Source: G963422705 sp963422705 (GTDB lineage: Bacteria > Poribacteria > WGA-4E > WGA-3G). Taken from it: 64,000 nt of DNA. The notes under the pieces were generated by a model that worked only from the letters and a program-made list of their open reading frames with translations, had not been told where the DNA came from and made no database searches. The first letter of the stretch is position 1, and each line of letters begins with the position of its first letter. The stretch is taken from assembly GCA_963422705.1 (NCBI GenBank), contig OY730443.1, positions 2,852,001 to 2,916,000 on the forward strand. Reading direction: 5' to 3'. Position numbers and translations under genes: made by a program. Of this stretch, positions 1-7,941 are shown in pieces.

Positions 1-1
1 T

Positions 2-1255
2 AAAACGATTGGAAAAGAGGGCAAACCGGGCGAACAGATTCGGTGCGTTGTGTCTGTCTCTATGCTAAATGAGGGGTGGGATGCGAACAACGTTACGCAA
101 ATTCTGGGACTTCGGGCATTTCAGAGTCAACTGCTATGCGAGCAAGTCGTCGGACGTGGGCTCCGGCGCATGAGCTACGATATTAACCCGGAGACGGGAC
201 TGCTGCCGCCGGAGTATGTGGATATTTACGGGATTCCGTTTTCGTTGATTCCGTTCAAAGGACGGCGGGCGGAGAGGCAAAACCGGCCTGACAAACCGAC
301 TTATCGCGTCCGCGCCTTAACAGAACGGCGGGCATATGAAATTCAATTTCCGAACGTTGACGGTTATACCTTTGCATCGGAGCACCAAGATGTGGTTACA
401 GCCGACATCAGCCAGATGGCGCCTATCACATTAGAACTCACCGATGTGCCGAATGCGGTGCTCGCCGGTAGCATCTCCGTGAACGAAGCCAGACATGTCT
501 ACATTGGGAAAGGGCGCGTGCAGGACAGGCAAGCGTTTTATGATGAGAACCATTTTCAAACCATCAAATTTGACATCGTGCGGCAAATTTTGGCGAATTT
601 ACCCGTCTCGCAGTGGGAAAAGCGCCCGATTCTCTCTCGCCAGCATCTATTCCCACAGATTTATCGGCTCGTGGACGCCTATACGCAGAAAATAGATTTT
701 GCCGACACAGACAGGCGCGAATTGGGAATTCTAAAATACAAAAATCAGGTGGTTGATATGTTTCTTAATGCGATTCAACCCAACGAAAAAGCGGGAGAAC
801 CTATATTAATTCCGATTATCAATCCGGTAAAGCCGTTCGGCAGCTCCGGGGATGTCGATTTCAGCACCACCAAAAACTGCCATCCGACAGAGAAGAGTCA
901 CGTCAACCTTGTTGCCGTGGATGCCAGGTGGGAGGCGAGTGTGGCCTTTCAACTGGAACGTTCTGCCCATGTGAAAAGCTACGCTCGCAATGAGGGACTC
1001 GGATTTACAATCCCTTATCGCTTCGAGGGGGCATCGCACAATTATCTTACAGATTTTATCATTGAGATGACAGACGGGCGAAAGTTGATTCTTGAGATTA
1101 AGGGATGGGAGAGACATCAAGCCCGGGTGAAGCATCAAGCAGCGCACCGGTGGGTACAAGCCGTCAATCATGCGCAGCGATTTGGCACCTGGGATTTTCT
1201 CGTCTGCCGAAATCCATCCGAGTTAACGGCTTTGTTAGCGGCGAAAGCGAAATGA
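2..1255 (+). CDS. Type III restriction enzyme Res subunit, C-terminal part (5' end outside window)
   Basis: The reading frame is open from base 2, so the gene begins before the window; the GTG at 50 is only an internal codon. What remains is the second helicase lobe and the nuclease end of a type III restriction (Res) or related DEAD/DEAH protein. The stretch MLNEGWDANNV followed by QVVGRGLRR matches SF2 helicase motifs V and VI (arginine finger). About 300 residues later, YLTDFII followed by LILEIKG fits the D...ExK core of a PD-(D/E)xK nuclease, as in Res subunits, which translocate on DNA and cut it with the Mod methyltransferase. Mod is not visible in the window and would have to lie upstream. 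The family call is firm; whether it belongs to a complete type III system cannot be judged here. Confidence 0.85.
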   Translation, partial: KTIGKEGKPGEQIRCVVSVSMLNEGWDANNVTQILGLRAFQSQLLCEQVVGRGLRRMSYDINPETGLLPPEYVDIYGIPFSLIPFKGRRAERQNRPDKPTYRVRALTERRAYEIQFPNVDGYTFASEHQDVVTADISQMAPITLELTDVPNAVLAGSISVNEARHVYIGKGRVQDRQAFYDENHFQTIKFDIVRQILANLPVSQWEKRPILSRQHLFPQIYRLVDAYTQKIDFADTDRRELGILKYKNQVVDMFLNAIQPNEKAGEPILIPIINPVKPFGSSGDVDFSTTKNCHPTEKSHVNLVAVDARWEASVAFQLERSAHVKSYARNEGLGFTIPYRFEGASHNYLTDFIIEMTDGRKLILEIKGWERHQARVKHQAAHRWVQAVNHAQRFGTWDFLVCRNPSELTALLAAKAK

Positions 1256-1276
1256 GCCGAGGCGATATAAAAAACG

Positions 1277-1305
1277 TTGACAATCCTTGCGGTTTTTGGT
1301 ACGAT
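1277..1305 (+). promoter_or_regulatory. Sigma-70-like promoter for the SDR gene
   Basis: TTGACA at 1277-1282, a 17-base spacer and TACGAT at 1300-1305 lie just after the Res stop codon and 30 bases before the start at 1335. The -35 is perfect and the -10 matches 4 of 6. Prediction by eye only. Confidence 0.45.
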
Positions 1306-1334
1306 GAGGCAATACCATCATTGAAGGAACGCAG

Positions 1335-2396
1335 ATGTTGCCGGCGCCGTTGATAGAAACCGAAGCACAGTTAGAATATCGCCTCTCCGAACCGACGCCG
1401 GCGCTCATTGACGCAATCGCCGCACTTGAAGGCGACATCCTGATTCTCGGGGTTGGCGGGAAGATGGGGACAACACTCGCCACACAGGCGAAACGCGCTA
1501 TAGATGAAGCGGTACGCTCCAAAAAAGTAATCGGGGTATCCCGCTTGTCGGTACCGGGGCTACAAGAAAAGCTGCACGCGGCCGGGATTCAGACAATTGC
1601 AGGCGAACTGCTCAATGAAGGCTGCCTCAAAAAGCTACCCGACATCCAAAATGTGATTTTCATGGCTGGGCGTAAATTCGACGCGACGGGCAATGAACCG
1701 TTGATGGGGACAATCAATACGTATCTGCCCGGGCGTATCTGTGAAAAATTCCCTTCTTCCCGTCTCGTTGTTTTTTCAACCGGAAATGTTTATCCGATGA
1801 CACCTGTCTGCCAAGGCGGGGCAACGGAGCACCATCCGGTCGAACCACTGGGTGAATACGCGCAATCATGCCTCGGACGCGAGCGAGTTTTTGAATACTT
1901 TGCGGCACACTACGGCACCCCCATGGCGATGCTCCGTTTAAACTATGCCGTTGAATTGCGGTATGGTATCCTATTGGACATCGCCGAAAACGTTTATCAG
2001 GAGACACCAATTCCGCTCGCTATGGGAAATGTCAACGTTATTTGGCAGGGCGACGCTACATCGATTGCATTACGTGCTCTCGCACACTGTCAAACGCCAC
2101 CGTTGGTACTTAACATAACGGGACCAGAAACCGTTTCCATCCGGCAGCTTGCAGAACGGTTTTGTCAGGTTTGGGCGTTACCCACCACAAGCAAGTTAGG
2201 GGACAAACAACCGTGCTTTATTGGAGAAGAGGCCACAACGGCGCTCCTCAGCAACGCTTCATTGTGTCACCAACGCTTCGGATATCCACATGTCTCCTTA
2301 GAACAGATGATTCAGTGGGTAGCCCATTGGGTTAACATAGGTGGCCCGACACTCAAAAAACCGACGAAATTCGAGCGCCGAGATGGGAAGTTTTGA
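1335..2396 (+). CDS. NAD(P)-dependent epimerase/dehydratase (extended SDR family)
   Basis: A 353-residue Rossmann-fold protein. The dinucleotide-binding glycine motif is LGVGGKMG at about residues 38-45, and FSTGNVYP near 147-154 is the usual SDR strand before the active site. The expected YxxxK is degenerate: Tyr175 is followed four residues later by Cys179, not Lys, so standard SDR catalysis is doubtful. The second half (ITGPETVSIRQLAE) resembles the substrate-binding region of nucleotide-sugar epimerases. The ATG at 1335 has AAGGAA about 7 bases upstream. It is the first gene after the restriction gene and seems to have its own promoter. Substrate unknown. Confidence 0.75.
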   Translation: MLPAPLIETEAQLEYRLSEPTPALIDAIAALEGDILILGVGGKMGTTLATQAKRAIDEAVRSKKVIGVSRLSVPGLQEKLHAAGIQTIAGELLNEGCLKKLPDIQNVIFMAGRKFDATGNEPLMGTINTYLPGRICEKFPSSRLVVFSTGNVYPMTPVCQGGATEHHPVEPLGEYAQSCLGRERVFEYFAAHYGTPMAMLRLNYAVELRYGILLDIAENVYQETPIPLAMGNVNVIWQGDATSIALRALAHCQTPPLVLNITGPETVSIRQLAERFCQVWALPTTSKLGDKQPCFIGEEATTALLSNASLCHQRFGYPHVSLEQMIQWVAHWVNIGGPTLKKPTKFERRDGKF

Positions 2397-2459
2397 TGGA
2401 TATACCCAGCTGTATCTCTTGAGCAAAATTTAACTATAACTTAACAAAAAACGCGAATT

Positions 2460-3434
2460 ATGTTAGAATACCAGCGAAGGCTTCTCTTGTTTTTCCGGAT
2501 ATTTCTTTTCGCTATCGGGGGATTCCTCCTAATGAGTGAAGCTTTAGGTGAACCACTCCCGCATTTCAAAATCGCGTTTGCATCCAATATAAATGGGGAT
2601 TGGGACATCTATCTAACTGATACGGTGGGTAGCCCACCGCTCAACCTAACCGTCAATCCGGCCGCAGATTACTATCCGGCCTGGGCACCGGATGGTACAG
2701 AGATTGCCTTCTTTTCCCGGCGTGATGAGAATCACGAAATTTACGTGATGCGGGCTGATGGAACAGAACAGAGACGGTTGACGCATCATCCGGCAACCGA
2801 TAAAGCCCCCGCCTGGGCACCGGATGGCGAACATCTGGCATTTACCTCGAATCGTCAGGGCCACTTCGATATTTATCTGCTACATCTCAAAAGCGGTAGA
2901 CTGGAAAATCTCACAGCCAATCCGTTTCAAGATGAAGTGCCCACCTGGACGCCGGACGGTGAAAAGCTCGTCTTCCACTCGAAACGCCAGTTAAATTGGG
3001 ATATCTATACGATAGATATCAACAGCCGCGTAGAACGCCGCCTAACCGAACAAGCACTGATGGACATTTATCCGGCCTGTTCACCGGATGGTACCCAGAT
3101 TGTGTATGCGTCGATGCGCAGAGGAGACGGGCTCGCCAATTTGGATCTCTGGATGATGGACGCAGATGGACAGAACCGGAAAGCCATGACGGATACCCCC
3201 ACAGATGAAGCCGTTCCGGCCTGGGCACCGGATGGGCGCTACATCGCTTTTCAATTTGAGATAGATGGGAGATGGGTTGTTCATGTGATGAACGCCGATG
3301 GCACTCAACGACGCGAACTCATTAATAACGGCGCCTGGGCAGCACAACCGAAATGGCAATTCCGTCCTGATGCTTTGCCAACGGCGCCGCATCGTTTACA
3401 AATTCAAGCGTGGGGCGAAATAAAAGCCCCGTAA
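2460..3434 (+). CDS. Exported TolB-like beta-propeller (PD40/WD40-like repeats)
   Basis: A 324-residue protein with an N-terminal hydrophobic segment (about residues 8-26, signal peptide or anchor), then about six blade repeats of the PD40 type. Each blade carries a P-x-W-[AT]-P-D-G core followed by a strand such as IAFxS or LVFHS and then WDIY or HEIYVM. Such propellers act in the periplasm or on the surface as protein- or glycan-binding scaffolds, as TolB does with Pal. There is no Pal or Tol gene nearby, so it is not TolB itself. The last residues are QAWGEIKAP, resembling the ends of the next two exported proteins. No clear ribosome binding site precedes ATG 2460; the start was chosen because it gives a complete signal sequence. 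Confidence 0.75.
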   Translation: MLEYQRRLLLFFRIFLFAIGGFLLMSEALGEPLPHFKIAFASNINGDWDIYLTDTVGSPPLNLTVNPAADYYPAWAPDGTEIAFFSRRDENHEIYVMRADGTEQRRLTHHPATDKAPAWAPDGEHLAFTSNRQGHFDIYLLHLKSGRLENLTANPFQDEVPTWTPDGEKLVFHSKRQLNWDIYTIDINSRVERRLTEQALMDIYPACSPDGTQIVYASMRRGDGLANLDLWMMDADGQNRKAMTDTPTDEAVPAWAPDGRYIAFQFEIDGRWVVHVMNADGTQRRELINNGAWAAQPKWQFRPDALPTAPHRLQIQAWGEIKAP

Positions 3435-3497
3435 CGTGCGTGTTACTTTTCGACACCACAATTTTTTTCACAAAAAAGAGATAAAGGAGATATTTTT

Positions 3498-4145
3498 ATG
3501 TTTAACAGAACTTTAATCCTAAGTACCTTGTTCATAGCCGGTTTGCTGATGACAAGCGGTATCAGTTATGGGTATGATAGGGCGATTGAAGCGGAAACGG
3601 CAGAACAGATTGAGGCCCCGATGATAGTTGCTGACGATTCTGACGCCTCTGGCGGCCAGTTTATCTGGATGGAAGGCCCGCCGGCGACGGGCGGCGGCGG
3701 TGAAGGATGGGCTGAATATAAAATTGACATGCCGGCGGGTACCTACGCCTTATGGGGAAAAGTCATCGCAGAAGACGGTAATAGCGACTCGTTTTGGGTA
3801 ACCTGGCAACCGGCAGACGCGGAGGAAAATGCTCAAGAGACAGAGAATACCGAATTCCGATGGAGTGTGGGACAAGGCGCCGAATGGCATTGGGACAGAA
3901 TCAACCACTGGTTAGATGGCGGCACCTTTGAACGCGAATGGGATATTCCGGACGGTGAAACCACCCTCCGTATCGCTGTCCGCGAAGATGCAACGAAGTT
4001 GGATGTGATTTTCATCACCGATAATCTCTCTGAAGACGAAGCGGAAGTGAGCCCACGCGACCCGGGCCCGGAAGACTCCTTCACACCTGTTGAGCTACAA
4101 GATAAGCTGGCAACAACCTGGGGAAAACTCAAACGGGCACGTTAA
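3498..4145 (+). CDS. Secreted beta-sandwich (carbohydrate-binding-like) protein, paralog 1
   Basis: A 215-residue protein with a signal peptide (hydrophobic residues about 5-24, then GISYGYD). The rest is one beta-sandwich-like domain with FIWMEG, a glycine run (TGGGGEG), YALWGKV and the tract FWVTWQP-NTEFRWSV-WHWDRINHWLDGG. The many aromatic residues suggest carbohydrate binding of the CBM6/35 or NPCBM kind, but that is inference. The closest relative visible is the next gene. The C-terminus is KLATTWGKLKRAR. AAAGGAG about 9 bases before ATG 3498 is a good ribosome binding site. A surface or polysaccharide-binding role is plausible; no catalytic motif is visible. Confidence 0.6.
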   Translation: MFNRTLILSTLFIAGLLMTSGISYGYDRAIEAETAEQIEAPMIVADDSDASGGQFIWMEGPPATGGGGEGWAEYKIDMPAGTYALWGKVIAEDGNSDSFWVTWQPADAEENAQETENTEFRWSVGQGAEWHWDRINHWLDGGTFEREWDIPDGETTLRIAVREDATKLDVIFITDNLSEDEAEVSPRDPGPEDSFTPVELQDKLATTWGKLKRAR

Positions 4146-4224
4146 CCGCCGTTTTTTAAATCGGACGATTTACGGGGCCCGCCTAGCGTCTTTGCTTTTC
4201 ATAAATAGCTACGACGACAATATA

Positions 4225-4277
4225 TATAGGCGCGCTGGGGAATTTATGCAAGACAGCAGCCAAAAAGCGCGCCTATA
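4225..4277. repeat. 12-bp perfect inverted repeat between the two paralogs
   Basis: TATAGGCGCGCT at 4225-4236 is the exact reverse complement of 4266-4277, with a 29-base loop. No T-run follows, so it is not a simple terminator. It sits in the putative leader about 40 bases before the ATG of the next gene and could be a regulator site or an mRNA stem. Confidence 0.5.
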
Positions 4278-4317
4278 CGTAAATATTTTCTTAATTTTAT
4301 CAGAAAGGAGTTGTGTG

Positions 4318-4983
4318 ATGGAATACCGGATGATTTTTTTTCTTCTTATTTTCCCTCTCTGTGTCGGAATACAGACAGGAATTGAAGCAGAGGTTGAAAT
4401 AGCGCTTGAGGCAGAATTAGCACAAACGATTGAAGAACCGATGATTGTCGCCGACGATAAACTGGCATCCGATGGAAAATTCATCTGGATGGAAGGCGCA
4501 GCGGCAACCGGTGGTGGTGGTACGGGCTATGCAGAGTTTAGCATCGAGATTCCTGAACCGGGGAAATACGCGCTCTGGGGACATGTCATTGCCTGGGATG
4601 GAAACAGCGATTCGTTTTGGGTAACCTGGCAACCCGCGGATCCAGACGAAGATGCACAGCAGACGCAGAATACCGAATTCCGATGGAGTGTGGCGCAAGG
4701 GGCAGCATGGCATTGGGACAGAATCAATCACTGGTTAGATGGCGGTACCTTCGACAGGGAATGGAAATTCGATAAAGCCGGTGAAACCGTGTTACGCATC
4801 GGCGTACGCGAAGATGCAACCATGTTAGACGCGATTTTCATTACATCAAACTTAAAAGCCGACGAAGGAAGCGTGCGTCTTCCGACAGACAAAGACCGGA
4901 CAATACAGATTGAAGGACTTGACGTGGATGCGAAGGGAAAAGCCGCAACCACCTGGGGCACCCTGAAAAAAGCGTATCGGTGA
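4318..4983 (+). CDS. Secreted beta-sandwich (carbohydrate-binding-like) protein, paralog 2
   Basis: A 221-residue tandem paralog of the preceding gene, with the same order of motifs: signal peptide (hydrophobic residues about 5-20), MIVADD, FIWMEG, TGGGGTG, YALWGHV, DSFWVTWQP, NTEFRWSV, WHWDRINHWLDGG and VREDAT. The frame is open further upstream to 4090, but that start would overlap the previous gene and lacks a signal peptide. ATG 4318 is preceded by GAAAGGAG at proper distance and puts the signal peptide at the N-terminus. The end, KAATTWGTLKKAYR, matches the tail of paralog 1. The pair probably arose by duplication; function is unknown beyond likely carbohydrate or surface binding. Confidence 0.6.
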   Translation: MEYRMIFFLLIFPLCVGIQTGIEAEVEIALEAELAQTIEEPMIVADDKLASDGKFIWMEGAAATGGGGTGYAEFSIEIPEPGKYALWGHVIAWDGNSDSFWVTWQPADPDEDAQQTQNTEFRWSVAQGAAWHWDRINHWLDGGTFDREWKFDKAGETVLRIGVREDATMLDAIFITSNLKADEGSVRLPTDKDRTIQIEGLDVDAKGKAATTWGTLKKAYR

Positions 4984-5423
4984 TGCCAACACGGTTCCGT
5001 GAAGCATGTCCGATATAGATATCGGATTTTCACGCCGCGAACGCAGAACAGCCCCGCTGTTCTATTGACGCGAAAATTTCGATTAACGGATTGCTCCCAC
5101 AAACGATTGTTCCGAAAGAGATAGGAGCGGGCACCGTAATGATACACGCGCCACCGATTGAATCCATGCTCAAATTGAATGACACCGTCTGGCGGGCCGA
5201 GACGGCGTTCTAATGCTGCTTCGGGCCGCCTATCTTTCATAACAAGCGCATGCGTGGTATAAGCGAGCCCCGACAGTAGGGCAGCAAGCATCAGTTTGCC
5301 TCTCAATTTTGAGGACAGGAACCCATCCACGCGTGAACCGGAACTGAGAAGTAAACAGACGATGAGGATGAAGCAGACGTTCTTTTTTCCGCCGATGTTG
5401 AAAATTTGATAAGAATGCGACAT
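4728..5423 (-). CDS. Hypothetical membrane/exported protein, 3' end doubtful
   Basis: The first 115 or so residues look like a real protein: a hydrophobic segment at about 15-28 (VCFILIVCLLLSS), a second near 45-60 (LMLAALLSGLAYTTHAL), then the polar stretch GPPDGVIQFEHGFNRWRVY and YLFRNNRLWEQS. After that the frame runs without a stop through two hairpins and 256 bases into the opposite strand of the beta-sandwich gene, where the sequence is no longer protein-like. The true gene probably stops near 5080 after a frameshift, or is broken there. An alternative start is the internal Met of KLRGKLMLAA, which has GAGAGG upstream. Family not recognised. Confidence 0.35.
   Translation of the reverse strand: MSHSYQIFNIGGKKNVCFILIVCLLLSSGSRVDGFLSSKLRGKLMLAALLSGLAYTTHALVMKDRRPEAALERRLGPPDGVIQFEHGFNRWRVYHYGARSYLFRNNRLWEQSVNRNFRVNRTAGLFCVRGVKIRYLYRTCFTEPCWHHRYAFFRVPQVVAAFPFASTSSPSICIVRSLSVGRRTLPSSAFKFDVMKIASNMVASSRTPMRNTVSPALSNFHSLSKVPPSNQ
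5009..5030 (+). terminator. Intrinsic terminator-like hairpin after paralog 2
   Basis: TCCGATAT at 5009-5016 pairs with ATATCGGA at 5019-5026 and is followed by TTTT, 26 bases after the stop codon. A second perfect hairpin, AGAACAGC/GCTGTTCT, lies at 5045-5063 and might serve the opposite strand. Confidence 0.5.
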
Positions 5424-5430
5424 TTCTCCC

Positions 5431-5460
5431 TTGACAAAAAAGCGCGTTTGCGGGTATTCT
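5431..5460 (+). promoter_or_regulatory. Sigma-70-like promoter upstream of nadA
   Basis: TTGACA at 5431-5436 and TATTCT at 5455-5460 with an 18-base spacer. This leaves a leader of about 125 bases before the nadA start at 5592. Confidence 0.4.
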
Positions 5461-5591
5461 AATCTAATATTATGAACTTTGAAAAGAGCTCGCTTGTAAA
5501 CGGAATCTCACGAACACGAAAAATTAATGAGCGAGTTGCGCGGTAGCCGGCAATATGTGTACCGACGCCGCGCTATAGGAGCGTGATTAGC

Positions 5592-6707
5592 ATGAATTCT
5601 ACGGGAGAAACCCCCAAAACGGAAGGGACCCAGAATGATACAGAATTCAGCATTGAGGACGTTAAGCAAGAACTTTACAATCGACATCACCCGAGTTTGA
5701 CGTTCCTTGATATAGAGGCACATGCCAAGACTATCCACAGGATTAGGGCGCTCAAGCAGAAGCACAACGTTGTCATGCTCGGACACAACTACATGGAACC
5801 TCTTGTTTTCGGTTTATCCGAAAAAGCAGAGCAAGGGGACTCGCTTGGACTCAGTATGTACGCCGCGAAGAACGCGGGCGAATATTTAATCTTTAACGGC
5901 GTACCATTTATGGCGGAAACCGCCAAGATTTTGAGCCCTGATAAAACCGTGTTAGTTGCTGATAAGACAGCCGGCTGTTCCCTAGCCGATAATTTCGGCG
6001 CCGAAGATGTGAAGGCGTTGAAAGCGCTTTATCCAGGTGCCCCTGTGATGATATATGTCAACAGTTACGCAGACGCAAAGGCCGAATCGGATATCTGCTG
6101 TACCTCTGCGAATGCCGCGCACATTGCGAAGTCACTCCCAGGCGATACCGTGATTTTTGTACCGGATATCTTCTTCGCACAGAATTTAGAAGTGGAATTG
6201 CGTGGCGAAAAAACTGTCGTTTATCCGGGAAAAGATAACACTACCCGCGGGGCGGTGTGCGAGGTGCACGAGCGCTTCACCCTCGCTGACCTGCTTGCCA
6301 TACGGGAGTCATTTGAAATTCCGAAGGGGCATCCGCAGCGCAAACTGTACGCGCATTGGGAATGCCGCCCGAACGTGCTTCAGGAAGCAGATTTTTACGG
6401 CAGTACGAGTCAGATTATGCGGGATATCGCGCAGCGCGTCTCTGATAACGACATCGAACGCGCTTTTGTCGCCTCGGAGTGTGAACTCACCTCCAATCTC
6501 GCCCAGGAATTCCCACATGTCCAATTTTGGACGGCGTGTTCGGTGCGTTGTACCCATATGGCAAAAGTGAATTTGGGCAAAATCGCGAACATTCTTGAAG
6601 CCATTGACAGGGGGGCTGACTTGAGCGAATTTGAAGTGACACTGGCGCCCGAAGTGATTGACAAAGCACGCTCACCGATTCAACGGATGCTTGACATGAG
6701 TGCTTAA
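5592..6707 (+). CDS. nadA: Quinolinate synthase NadA
   Basis: A 371-residue quinolinate synthase, the 4Fe-4S enzyme that condenses iminoaspartate with dihydroxyacetone phosphate in de novo NAD synthesis (cytoplasm). Family stretches include MLGHNYMEP, QGDSLGLS, FMAETAKIL, TAGCSLAD, GAVCEVHERF and ACSVRCTHM. Cys129, Cys223 and Cys320 are the likely three cluster ligands. ATG 5592 is preferred over GTG 5583 because AGGAG (5577-5581) lies 10 bases before the ATG but only 1 base before the GTG. No nadB or nadC is nearby; the gene stands alone between its own promoter and a terminator. Its product pool links loosely to the NAD(P)HX repair enzyme at 18.5 kb. Confidence 0.95.
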   Translation: MNSTGETPKTEGTQNDTEFSIEDVKQELYNRHHPSLTFLDIEAHAKTIHRIRALKQKHNVVMLGHNYMEPLVFGLSEKAEQGDSLGLSMYAAKNAGEYLIFNGVPFMAETAKILSPDKTVLVADKTAGCSLADNFGAEDVKALKALYPGAPVMIYVNSYADAKAESDICCTSANAAHIAKSLPGDTVIFVPDIFFAQNLEVELRGEKTVVYPGKDNTTRGAVCEVHERFTLADLLAIRESFEIPKGHPQRKLYAHWECRPNVLQEADFYGSTSQIMRDIAQRVSDNDIERAFVASECELTSNLAQEFPHVQFWTACSVRCTHMAKVNLGKIANILEAIDRGADLSEFEVTLAPEVIDKARSPIQRMLDMSA

Positions 6708-6736
6708 CGCCCTTCCAACGCTAGTATTTCCGATAC

Positions 6737-6769
6737 AAAGCCCTCCTGCGAGTTTTGCATGAGGGCTTT
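6737..6769 (+). terminator. Rho-independent terminator after nadA
   Basis: AAAGCCCTC at 6737-6745 pairs perfectly with GAGGGCTTT at 6761-6769 around a 15-base loop, 30 bases after the nadA stop. The T-tract is short. As the next gene is convergent, the stem may work in both directions. Confidence 0.6.
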
Positions 6770-6808
6770 CCTATTGGCTTCGTATTAGAATTTTAGCATT
6801 TTCCTTTT

Positions 6809-7801
6809 TTAGAACCGGGTAATGACAGAAACGCGGTGTGCATTGCCAACCTGAGTATCAGGCACGAAGGCATAGTCGAATTGGAAGTCTATATTTGCTA
6901 ATGCGTCATCACCACTGCGTCTGACACCGATACCGAGGGCGAGTCCGTTACTTGGATTATCGTTTAATCCGATGCGATAACCGAGTCGTGCGGCGACAGC
7001 CTCGTAAAACCAGCGTTCTGCCCCGATATGGAAGCTCGGGGACGCATCAATGAGTGGGACATTTGCATCCGCCCCGAATGCCCAAACCTCGCCCGGCATC
7101 ATGTTTTCCGGCGCTTCATCCTGCTGTTCCCAGTGCCGATAAGCGATACCAACACGTAATGCGAGCGGAAGGTTTTCGTCACCATCCAATACCCCCGCAT
7201 TTTGGGCTGTAATCCCGATACCCAGGCGGTTCTCCATTAACCGGAACAGCACCCCCACATCCACAGCGGCCCCATAGGAGTTCTCGATATCAAGTTGCTG
7301 GGAGATTAATTTTGCTGTCCCGCCGATTGACAGCGCGTTTCGTAGGGGATAGGCGATGGATAAGCCGGTGGCGAAGCCCCCTACCGTAACCGTGCTTTCT
7401 GGTGTCTCTGTTGGGCTGTAACGTCTTTCAATTTCGGTAAAACTTCCAAGGAAGCTTGCCCCCCAGACGAGCTGTTCCGCACGTTGCGCATACCCGATGG
7501 TTTGATTACTAATATCTGCGAACGAGAAGTGCTGCATAGCAGTCAGTTCCCTATCCTGAACGGAAGTGAGGCCGGCGGGGTTCCAAAAGATGGTATTGAT
7601 ATCGTTCGCAAGCCCGGCGAAGGCACCTCCCATCCCGACAGGTCGGCTTCCCCCTTCAATGTTGAGGAAGGCAGCACCCGCAGTACCAGCACCATCATGA
7701 ATATTGACAGCACACGCGTTTTCATGAACAAGGCACAGTGAACCAACTAAAAGGGCAACCCCAAATATCAGTATATTTTTTTGTCTAAACAGGTTTTGCA
7801 A
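6809..7801 (-). CDS. PorV/PorQ-family outer-membrane beta-barrel protein (UPF0164-like)
   Basis: A 330-residue outer-membrane protein with a signal peptide (hydrophobic about 9-24, ending ENACA). Near the N-terminus is the family signature: AGAAFLNIEGGSRPVGMGGA followed by NTIFWNPAGL. The remainder alternates short hydrophobic strands and ends ISVITRF-like (VSVITRF), with the terminal Phe typical of barrels inserted by BamA. Family members include the type IX secretion lipoprotein shuttle PorV, but many homologs in other phyla have no such role and no type IX genes are seen here. The start is TTG at 7799-7801, supported by AGGAG at 7809-7813, 7 bases upstream. It lies 140 bases downstream of the giant Ig-repeat gene on the same strand, so a joint surface role is plausible. 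Confidence 0.8.
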   Translation of the reverse strand: MQNLFRQKNILIFGVALLVGSLCLVHENACAVNIHDGAGTAGAAFLNIEGGSRPVGMGGAFAGLANDINTIFWNPAGLTSVQDRELTAMQHFSFADISNQTIGYAQRAEQLVWGASFLGSFTEIERRYSPTETPESTVTVGGFATGLSIAYPLRNALSIGGTAKLISQQLDIENSYGAAVDVGVLFRLMENRLGIGITAQNAGVLDGDENLPLALRVGIAYRHWEQQDEAPENMMPGEVWAFGADANVPLIDASPSFHIGAERWFYEAVAARLGYRIGLNDNPSNGLALGIGVRRSGDDALANIDFQFDYAFVPDTQVGNAHRVSVITRF

Positions 7802-7941
7802 GGTTTTTCTCCTATCAGATTCGAACTATTTCGTTTTCGCTTTATCGCTTTTTTTGCGGGTGAATTGTGAGAACACCGGGCGGACAAGTCAGCTATACCC
7901 TCCCGGATGCGATGCATGTGCGTTCTCCTCATCAGCGTCTC

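Noticed and set aside
4090..4317. Upstream start for the second beta-sandwich protein
   Set aside because: It overlaps the previous gene and places the signal peptide internally; ATG 4318 has a strong ribosome binding site.
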